Assembly (NCBI GenBank): GCA_020152595.1
Contig: JAIGNY010000711.1
Location: 594,001-658,000 of the forward strand
Source of the DNA: Chiridota heheva
Lineage: Eukaryota > Echinodermata > Holothuroidea > Apodida > Chiridotidae
Length of the DNA stretch: 64,000 nt
Direction: 5' to 3'
How positions within the stretch are numbered: the first letter of the stretch is position 1; each line of letters begins with the position of its first letter. The notes under the pieces are model-generated. The model was given only the letters and a program-made list of their open reading frames with translations, was not told the DNA's origin and did no database searches. Below, piece by piece: positions 29,001 to 41,000 of the stretch. The position numbers were made by a program, and so were the translations under genes.

Positions 29001-32000
29001 AAGTCTTTACTTACAGAAGATGAGGGATCTTGAAAGTGGAAAGTCCCCATTGTTTCAGAAATTCAAAAATGGATTCCATGTTATTCGACACAGCAAAAAA
29101 TTCTGGGCTGGCCTTAGTCCTGACTTGGTGATCGAGCAGACACTAATGTGGTCGTTTAGAAGCACCGGTGGGCTAACGAGGAAGTGGCATGTCAGACCAT
29201 CAGAGGGCCGTTTGGACAATGTCTGCCCCTGTATATTCCGCCTACAACTACGCCATGCAGGAATTCTGTCAGACATTATATGCAACAAGTGAACAGCACA
29301 AGGAGGCATCTGCTTCTCGTATGGACAAGGATATGAGAGACTTAGACAAACTTGCGACGAAGCTGGAACACTATTCTCCATTTTCCAATGAGGCAACCTT
29401 GCGCAACATTATCACAGGGATAGATGCTGATGAGGGTGTCAATGTTGAAGAACTTTTCAATGTAGGCAGAGACACAGTACAACAAATGGAAGGACACCCA
29501 GTCTTGTCATATTCCCACAAAAAGAACACTAAAGTGAAGACATTAGCATCAGCTCAAGCTGTCAAAGTTACAGAGAATCGAACCATTGATCCAGCTCTAT
29601 TGTTTCAGAGGTTTCTTGTGGTATCGCAGTCAGGTGACCTTTGTCTTGATAAAGTGATGCAATATGAGCTCTCCCCCTATACACCATCCTTATTTGAAGG
29701 AAAATATCTCCTGCGAAAACCAGATAAAGCACATCTTCTGGAAGCTTTGAAAGACCATGGAACTTCCTAATCAGATGGTGTTGTTCTTCAGTCCATTCCA
29801 AAGACTGATCACTATGTTCTTGACAGAGGTTCCCTCCTACATCGATTGAAATGGACCGAGGGGAGCACTTACACTTCAATTGCAGATTTGTATGCATCTT
29901 TCACTTCCGAACTGTATGGTAATGCCACTGTTGTCTTTGATGGGTACAATGGAAGACCATCCACAAAAGACAACACCCACCAAAGACAAAGCCGAATTTA
30001 GGTCACCAACAAGGTCGACATTGTGGAGTCAACCAAATTTTCTGGGAAAAAAGAGGATTTTCTTTCAAACACAATGAATAAACAGGCCCTTATTAACCTG
30101 ATGACAAAATACTTGCGCCAGAAAGGCAGCGACGTTATTCAGGCTGAGGGTGATGCTGATGTCGACATCGTAAAAGCAGCAATCACAATGGCATCCTTTA
30201 AGTCAACAACTCTCATCGTGGAAGATGCAGATTTTTGGTTTTGCTCTTGTATCATGGAACCACGAATGACTGCAAAGACCTGTACTTTAGATCAGACAAA
30301 GGTAAACCAAATGTGTATAACATTAAAGTTATGAAACTCTTACTAGGGGAAGAAGTGTGCTCTGATCTGTTGTTTGCCCATGCGTTTTCCGGATGCGACA
30401 CTACCTCACAAATTTTTGGGGTTGGAAAGAAGTCCATCTTCAGAAAGGTCATCAATGGCAAATCTGTCTTGCGTGCTTGTTCCAAGATCTTTCGCACACC
30501 ATAGGCAAATCCAGAGACTGTAGAAACCACCGGCTGCACACAAATGCTTTCATTGTTTAATGGGACTCATTCTGACTCTCTGACAGCTTCCTTTGCAAAA
30601 AAGTGGCCACAGCAAAGACTTTTGTGGCATCCTAAAGGCTGCCCCAACGACATCAGCCACAAAACTTTACTCACGGAGGGTATATTTTCAAGTTATGGTG
30701 TGGATGTGTACAGACGGTGGCATGGATCATACAGACTGGGGCTGGAGTGTACAAGGGGGTCAACTGATTCCACTCATGATGGACAAAAGCCCTGCTCCTG
30801 AAAGTCTGTTGAAAATGATACACTGCAACTGCTCGACAGGTTGCCGCACACTCAAATGTAGCTGCAAAAAACACGGCCTTGAATGTACCCAAGCCTGTGG
30901 ACCTTGTCAAAAAGACACTTGTGATAATATATCCCCCAAGCCAGTATCAGATGATGATGGTAATGAAGGCTGCATGTGACTGTAAAGGTAATATAGTAAG
31001 GATAACGCCAGCTGGTCAGCTGAAACACTAGAAATTACCAAACTAACCAATATGTGCATTTATGTCTTCTAATCTATAACTGCATAAGGAAAACGATAAA
31101 TGTCGATATTATTTAATTAAGTGGTTGATGATCTTGAAATCTATATTGTAATAAACACGAATAGATGACAAAAAGTTAGCCATTAAAACCACAGCTCATC
31201 TAGGGCATCACAGTGAAAGAATCATGATATTAAGAAAAATACATGACATAATGATGTCATAGGACGTCATAGATGACGTCATAGATGACACTATCACAGC
31301 ATAACGTCACACAGGTGCATTGGTCAGATTGAAAAATTAACAATCATGTAAGATACTGATGCCTTAAACTTATTTCCATACTTAAAGATGCCAGAAACCG
31401 TATGCAAATCATTGAAATTAAGCATTTTATTACATTTTGGCAGCCATTTTGTATGACGTCATATTTAGACCCTTTCCGCTTGTCAGATTTTTGCCAACTT
31501 TTAGTATGTTAATCTCCAGGTCAAATAATACCAAAAAATGCAAAAAAACCTTTTCTTGCAATTTTTTTGGGGTTACGTGGTATATTGACTCTACTAGTGG
31601 ATGGCTGGACCGACAAAGTCGCCATTGCATATGTTCGAATTATGCTTCACATGCTCACCAATAAAGGATAGATTTAAGGATGGAGGGGTAGGGAGGAAGG
31701 GGGGGTGGGGGGGGAGGGGGTCATAGAATCATGACAGCTAATGCTGAACTGATAACAGTGCCTGAGAGGTTTTAGCTAAAATGAACAAATCTTATGATGT
31801 AAAATGTATGAGAGAAAAGGTGGAAAGAAGGAATAAAATAAAAGCAAGTGCTGAGGATAATAAATACCTACAATAATTAAATATACTAAGTAAAAAATTC
31901 AGAGAAAAATTCTCCGATACTTGCAAGTAAGACTGAGTTCGATACCCATCTGAAAGGTTAAGTAGAGGGTTAAAAAATAGTGGGTACAGGTACCCTCCAA

Positions 32001-35000
32001 TATTTTTCGAGCTAATGTCAACAATACCCGAGCACTGTCCACATGTTTTGATTTATACACTACAAATAAAAACTTTCTAATTTACAAATGCTTTAAAATC
32101 AAGCTAATGCCTGATTATTGATCGTTTATTCCTTCGTGCATGTCTAATGTTAGAATATTTGTTTAAAGAGTATTTGAACAAAGGATTTTTTTTTTTGACA
32201 TGTTCTTCCCTGAGAATAGGCAATTTCAAGACTAAATATAACTGAATATAATTGTATAAATATTGTTCAATACATGTAATCTTATTGCTTGTAGTTCTAT
32301 AAATATTCAAATTATTGTTTGTTTCCTTAAAGGACTGATGACATGTAGAAACAAGTTTGCTTTTAACTGATGTTTGACATGCACTGAATACTTAGTAACC
32401 CCTATTTCTCCAAAATAATTGGAAAAGTGTGAAATTTGCATTATTTTGAAGTTAGAATAACCACTTTCAGTGACATCCTCAAATTTATTTAAATATATGA
32501 CGTTGCAAGTTGTAGACCCCTGCAGAACTGCCTGTGTAAATGCATACAAAGTAATTACAGACAAACCTAAATTGTCGTCAGCAAAAAGTTCAGAAATTTC
32601 ATCCTCTGATACCTCAGATTCCTTTTGAAGATGCAATCATTATAGACCCCCATAGTACCTAAAGATGCAATCTAACAATAAATGTTTGAGATATTAATGG
32701 GGAAGTTAGCCACTCTGAGCCTGCTGAATGCGAAGTTCTAGGCCTATAAGGCTTACGTACATGTATCACAACAAACCCTTCACAAACACCTTCACAACAC
32801 TGCAGATTTAAGGTAACTTACGAATACATTTTAGAAATGTCTCTCAGTCTCATCTGGTTCATGCACAGATTCATACAATTCTCTCCTTTTCGTCTAAGTT
32901 ATACCATCTTGCAATCTATTTCCTAGAAATCACTAAAAGAAAGCTAAAAATTTAGGCCTACAACTGGACTCTACTGTAGCTAGTAGTCAATAAATACACA
33001 TGATACACACATTGTATGTGTAGTAGGCATATCGGAGATAAATCATATCACTGCACTGTTCAATTTGACACGTCACAAAATTGTAATAATAGAAATTAGA
33101 CTAGGAAGTTAAGTCGTTTATATGAGCGGCAAAAAAAAGTGTTTTTCTAAGACTGCAAAAGACAGACTTTTTTCGAACTACATACAGTATTAAAAAGTTG
33201 TTCCATATTTAAAAATACATCAGTTGATAACAAAATGCTACATGTCACCAGTCCTTTAACAATTAAAATCATTTGTGCCAAATGAGGTTATTTATGAATG
33301 GTCAATTGTTTGGAGCTTGATCTGAGTGCATAGAGAAGTCTTAGTATTGTGGTGGTGCAAGAAGGTTATAGTAAATGATGGTGCTAAGGTTAAAGAGAGA
33401 CATGTAGAGATGGTGAAGGAGTAATACAAAGGCCAATTATGTGCCTCACTGAGAGGTTGAAAGGTTGGGCTGGTCTGGTGGTAATGTTTGACTTGAGAAA
33501 ATGACAGAGGAAAGAAGTCTTGAATATTGTTGATTAGTTGTATATCACTGAGGAAATTTAGTATCTTTTTAATTGTTAATTGTTAGTTTTTTTAACTAAA
33601 CTTTTTCCAGGTACCCAGATAATGGTGGCAGGTACCCAGTTCCAATTTTTTGCTACCAGACACAGGCCTACTTACATAAACCTAAATCAAACAAGGTATA
33701 AGATTTGCTCACTTGTAACCGTAATCTTTGAGGACAGGTAGGACTTGGGTCGTGACTGCGTACATCTCTTGCAGCTTGCCTTGCCACGCACCTCTCTCAG
33801 GTTGACCTGGGTCACCACTAAATAACCTCTGACCCGAGTTTTCAGTCTCCTCCGCAAAGGGGTTAGTATAATCAGGAATCACAAAGTCTAATAACCTAGA
33901 AATAAATGGAGTATATAGCAAGTTATTCAAGACATTTTAAGACTATTCTCTATTGTAATGAGTTCACCTAGATATGTACTGGTGAGTTAAATATCTCTAG
34001 CACAGAATATAACAAAAAAAGTATTTTCATGTATGTTTATCCATCTGTTGCTGCAAAATGTAAGCAGCTTAATGCATCAATCACTGGCGGCACCAGAAAT
34101 TTTATGCTGGGAATATGGGCAACAGAGGGGCAGGTTTGTCTCATTAGGGCCTTTAGATCAGACAAAAAATGTCACCCATATAACATTTTCTGTGGGCAAG
34201 TAGGAGGCAAAGTGATCTTGTGGGAGGAAATTCCCCTTAGCCAATAGAGTAAAATTTGGATTGAAGTTCGAAACGAGAGCTACCAAAGTAAGAAGCAAAG
34301 TTACTAATACATTTCAATTATGTCAAAAACATTTTATCTTGAATTTTGATAATGCAGCAATGGAAGCACTACGAGGAGTCTATAAGCCAAATGCTACACA
34401 TCACACACTGAAACAATCTTATCATCTAGATAACCTTGTGATATCACACAATAAATCTTATCTTATCATCTAAACCTTGTAATATCACACAATAAAACAA
34501 TCTTATCAGCTAAGATAGCCTTGTGATATCACACAATAAAACAATCTTATCATCTAAGATAACCTTTTGATATCACAAAATAAATTAATCTTATCATCTA
34601 AATGTTTGTTTGTTTGTTTGATGAGGTCTTAACGGCACCACGACAACGAAGGTCAAGTTGTGCCTGAGAGGTCAGATCATTTTAGAGGTAGTAAGGAAAG
34701 AGACCAGGGGAAGAATGAGAGAAATTCAAGAACAAAAGCCAGAAAGCTGTGATCGAGAGAGGAGGTGCATGGGTAAAACTAAAAACAAAGTAGAGAGGGG
34801 GTGGAAGAGGAGAGTTAAATATGGTTGTAGAGGGATGCATGCTGAAGGAAGGAGACTATTTTATCTGGAGGATTTTTTTGGAAGAACTCAGCAATTGAGT
34901 TGTGGGGAGCGAGAGAAGCTCTGGGAAGGTTGTACAGGGGCAAGCAAGGAGAACGTGTTGGATTGTGAGGATGCAGTGGCAATTGTTACAGAGGGGTTGG

Positions 35001-38000
35001 GGGGAACCAATAAGGAGGTGGGAGTGAGTGAGGTGGGTGTTACCAATTTTAAGACGGGTAATATGAACGTTGTCGATACGAGAAAGGTTGTTGATGGTGG
35101 ATTTGATCGGGATTGTGGGCTGGATAACATGGAGTTTGTTATCAATTTGGAAGTTCCATAAGGTTTGCCAGCGGTCATGAACAAGAGAAGCGATAAGCGG
35201 TTTGATGTCAGAGAGGGTTTTGGGAAAAGGGGAAGGGAGGAGGTTAAGGGCAAGCTTAGCGGCTGTATCAGCCCTGTCATTGCCAGGGATGCCAACATGG
35301 CTGGGTATCCAGAAGAAAACCTTGTGATATCACACAATAAGTCAATCTTATCATCTAAGATAACGTTGTGATATCACAAAATAAATAAATCTTATCATCT
35401 AAACCCTGTGATATCACACACTAAAACAATCTTATCATCTAAGATAACCTTGTGATATCACAAAATAAATCAATCTTATCATCTAAACCTTGTGATATTA
35501 CACAATAAATCAATCTTATCATCTAAGATAACCTTGTGATATCACACAATAAATCAATTTTATCATCTAAACCTTGTGATATTACACAATAAATCAATCT
35601 TATCATCTAAGATAACCTTGTGATATCACAAAATGAATAAATCTTATCACCTAGACCTTGTGATACCACAAACTAAAACAATCTCATCATCTAAGATAAC
35701 CTTGTGATATCACAAAATAAATCAATCTTATTATCTAAACCTTGTGATATCACACAATAAATCAATCTTATCATCTAAGATAACCTTGTGATATCACACA
35801 ATAAATCAATCTTATCATCTAAGAAACCTTGTGATATCAAAAATAAATAAATCTTATCATCTAAACCTTGTGATATTACACGATAAATCAATCTTATCAT
35901 CTAAGATAGCCTTGTGATATCACACAATAAATCAATTTTATCATTTAAGATAGCCTTGTGATATCACACAATAAATCAATCTTATCATCTAAACCTTGTG
36001 ATATCACACACTAAAACAATCTTATCATCTAAGATAGCCTTGTGATATCACACAATAAAACAATCTTATCATCTAAGATAACCTTGTGATATCACAAAAT
36101 AAATAAATCTTATCATCTAAACCTTGTGATATTACACGATAAATCAATCTTATCATCTAAGATAACCTTGTGATATCACACAATAAATCAATTTTATCAT
36201 CTAAACCTTGTGATATTACACAATAAATCAATCTTATCATCTAAGATAGCCTTGTGATATCACAAAATGAATAAATTTTATCATCTAAACCTTGTGATAC
36301 CACACACTAAAACAATCTTATTATCTAAGATAACCTTGTGATATCACACAATAAATCAATTTTATCATCTAAACCTTGTGATATTACACAATAAATCAAT
36401 CTTATCATCTAAGATAATCTTGTGATATCACAAAATGAATAAATCTTATCATCTAAACCTTGTGATACCACACACTAAAACAATCTCATCATCCAAGATA
36501 ACCTTGTGATATCACAAAATAAATAAATCTTATCATCTAAACCTTGTGATATTACACAATAAATCAATCTTATCATCTAAGATAACCTTGTGATATCACA
36601 CAATAAATCAATTTTATCATCTAAGATAACCTTGTGATATCACAAAATAAATAAATCTTATCATTTAAGATAGCCTTGTGATATCACACAATAAATCAAT
36701 CTTATCATCTAAACCTTGTGATATCACACACTAAAACAATCTTATCATAGCCTTGTGATATCACACAATAAAACAATCTTATCATCTAAGATAACCTTGT
36801 GATATCACAAAATAAATCAATCTTATCATCTAAATCTTGTGATATTACACAATAAATCAATGTTATCATCTAAGATAACCTTGTGATATCACACAATAAA
36901 TCAATTTTATCATCTAAGATAACCTTGTGATATCACAAAATAAATCAATTTTATCATCTAAGATAACCTTGTGATATCACACAATAAATCAATCTTATCA
37001 TCTAAGATAACCTTGTGATATTACAAAATAAATAAATCTTATCATCTAAACCTTGTGATATTACACAATAAATCAATCTTATCATCTAAGATAACCTTGT
37101 GATATCACACAATTAATCAATTTTATCATCTAAACCTTGTGATATTACACAATCAATCAATCTTATCATCTAAGATAACCTTGTGATATCACAAAATGAA
37201 TAAATCTTATCATCTAAACCTTGTGATATTACACACTAAAACAATCTTATCAGCTAAGATAACCTTGTGATATCACAAAATAAATAAATCTTATCATCTA
37301 AACCTTGTGATATTACACAATAAATCAATCTTATCATCTAAGATAACCTTGTGATATCACACAATAAATCAATTTTATCATCTAAGATAACCTTGTGATA
37401 TCACAAAATAAATCAATTTTATCATCTAAGATAACCTTGTGATATCACACAATAAATCAATCTTATCATCTAAACCTTGTGATATCACACACTAAAACAG
37501 TCTTATCATCTAAGATAGCCTTGTGATATCAAAAATAAAACAATCTTATCATCTAAGATAACCTGGTAATATCACACAATAAATCAATCTTATCATCTAA
37601 ACCTTGTGATATCACACACTAAAACAATCTTATCATCTAAGATAACCTTGTGATATCACACAATAAAACAATCTTATCATCTAGATAACCTTGTGATATC
37701 ACACAATAAATCAATCTTATCATCTAAGATAACCTTGTGATATCACACAATAAATCAATCTTATCATCTGAACCTTGTAATATCACACACTAAAACAATC
37801 TTATCATTATCACACAATAAATCAATCTTATCATCTAAGATAACCTTGTGATATCACACAATAAATCAATCTTATCATCTAAACCTTGTGATATCACACA
37901 ATAAAACAATCTTATCATCTCAGATAACCTTGTGATATCACACAATAAATTAATCTTATCATCTAAGATAACCTTTGTGATATCACACAATAAATCAATC

Positions 38001-41000
38001 TTATCATCTAAGATAACCTTGTGATATCACACAATAAATCAATCTTATCATCTAAACCTTGTGATATCACTAAAATATTTTTATAATCCTTTCATTATAA
38101 CTGCAATGATGACTGGAAAGTGCAACAAAACTTTCATGACATTTTTGATATATAAATCATTTAAGACGACAAAAATAATACAAAAAATCCAGGACGTGTA
38201 CTCCTACATTATAATAATAATTACAATAGAAGATATTTGTATAACGTTGAGTCCTGTAATTATAATAAAGGAAATAGCAAAATGCCAACTTGTAAAACTT
38301 TATACAATTCTAATCTATGTAAAAATTGACTGAATAACAGTCTATAAAGAAATGACTTACTCGGAATGCTTGGGTTCAAAGGACACCACACTGTCCACAC
38401 CTTTGGACGTTTCCTTGACCTCAAGTAAGCCTCTGTCCTGAGCAAAAGCCAGGAATTTTCCAAGTTTCTTGTAACTTGATTTTTTTACATCTAGATTTTC
38501 ATTAGGCGGGCTGCCAAAAATAAAAAATACAATCCCTTACAACTATAAAAAGTACACACAAGAATGCAAATGCAAAGGTATCTGGACAGGTAGAGATTTC
38601 ATTACAAGGGGTTTGGGCTTAAAAACTGGCCACTAGCAACCCAAAGTTATTTAAACTTTTCTTTGAAAATGACTTCCAGTTGTAATTTTCTTTTGATTCC
38701 TTTTATTTTCAAACTGCACGATCTGCCATCATATATCACTATCTGTGGAAAACTCAATTGCTCATTGTGTGTGACCAGTGTGTGTGTGTGTGCCATGAAG
38801 TGGAATTGGTGAGTATTGGTTATATTGTGTAATAAAGAGTGAGGTTTCATTTTATTCATGGATAAGTGACAAGTGCGCTTTCACTTTTCTTTGAAAATGA
38901 CTTCCAGTTGTAATTTTCTTTTGATTCCTTTTATTTTCAAACTGCACGATCTGCCATCATATATCACTATCTGTGGAAAACTCAATTGCTCATTGTGTGT
39001 GACCAGTGTGTGTGTGTGTGCCATGAAGTGGAATTGGTGAGTATTGGTTATATTGTGTAATGAAGAGTGAGGTTTCATTTCATTCATGGATAAGTGACAA
39101 GTGCGCTTTCATTTCATTCATGGATATGTGACAAGTGCGCTTTCATTTCATTCATGGATAAGTGACAAGCGGTGTTTCATTTCATTCATGGATAAGTGAC
39201 AAGTGGGATTTCATTTCACTCATGGATAAGTGACAAGTGGGGTTTCATTTTATTCATGGATAAGTGACAAGTGGGGTTTCATTTTATTCATGGATAAGTG
39301 ACAAGTGGGGTTTCATTTCATTCATGGATAAGTGACAAGTGGGGTTTCATTTCACTCATGGATAAGTGACAAACAAGTGGGGTTTCATATTATTCATGGA
39401 TAAGTGACAAGTGGGGTTTTATTTCATTCATGGATAAGTGACAAGTGGGGTTTCATTTCATTCATGGATAAGTGACAAGTGGGATTTCATTTCACTCATG
39501 GATAAGTGACAAGTGGGGTTTCATTTTATTCATGGATAAGTGACAAGCGGTGTTTCATTTCATTCATGGATAAGTGACAAGTGGGGTTTCATTTCATTCA
39601 TGGATAAGTGACAAGTGGGATTTCATTTCACTCATGGATAAGTGACAAGTGGGGTTTCATTTTATTCATGGACAAGTGACAAGTGGGGTTTCATTTTATT
39701 CATGGATAAGTGACAAGTGGGGTTTCATTTCATTCATGGATAAGTGACAAGTGGGGTTTCATTTCACTCATGGATAAGTGACAAACAAGTGGGGTTTCAT
39801 TTTATTCATGGATAAGTGACAAGTGGGGTTTTATTTCATTCATGGATAAGTGACAAGTGGGGTTTCATTTCATTCATGGATAAGTGACAAGTGGGATTTC
39901 ATTTCACTCATGGATAAGTGACAAGTGGGGTTTCATTTTATTCATGGATAAGTGACAAGTGGGTTTCATTTTATTCATGGATAAGTGACAAGTGGGGTTT
40001 CATTTCATTCATGGATAAGTGACAACTGACTAATGAGGCAGCATTCTTACCAACACAATTATTTCAGCTTGTTAAATTTTTTAAGGGCAACTCCCGAGTC
40101 ATGTTTATATTCACCAGAAAAAACTTTAAATTCTGAACAGAATAGTGTTTAAATTATATGTCAGAAGCACCTGCAGATATGGCTATTGTATGTAAACGTT
40201 GTGATGTATGAAAAGAGAGGACAGCTCAAATTCTTCCTTGTAATTCTTAAATTTCTGTCCTAAATTTCAGTCACTAAAAATCATCAGACTGTTTTCTCCT
40301 GCTAACTACTGATTGTGGGTATGATGGAGATTCAATTCCCTCTCATCATATTTAATCTCTCCCATTAAAATAACCTTGGTAAAGGATTGAAAAAAAACTT
40401 ACCATAAGGAACTTAATTGGTTTTGCTGTGTTGATTTCAAAATTATGTATTTTTCAAGTCAATATCATGAAGTTTACTACCCTTAATATTAAATTCAAAA
40501 CAAGAATTCCATATCATAGGACAGTAAATCAGTGAATGCTCGCGTTCAGCATTCAGGTAGATAACAATTTGGCTAAGGAGCAGTATAATTCAGGCAAGAT
40601 TAAATTATTGTATGATTGTGAATGTTCATAAAGACAAATTAGACAAAACAGATATTATCAAAATTACAAATAAATTTAGTTTGGAAAATGACTCAAAAAT
40701 TTCAACATTAGGCAGATTCAGTGAAAACGACATTTAGCAGTTTTAGGGTCTATGTCAAATTGGTTTGCGCTTCATGCCTTCCAAAACATTATTACTATTA
40801 AACATTGTTATTATATTAAGTCACAATTATAATCAGTGTAATTTAAAAAAAATTATCTTAATCACTTCAGCTGATGTCCAAAGGTTAATATTTGTCTATG
40901 ACAATTGTCATTTGATGACAATATGTTATATGAAGCGATGGTCACTTTCCTTAAAAAAAAATTGCCTAATATTAATCAAGGATTTTTAAGTGCCAAAAGC

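Noticed and set aside
34410-40024. CRISPR-like arrays of regularly spaced short repeats
   Set aside because: The repeats are head-to-tail satellites without unique spacers, in an intron of an animal gene.
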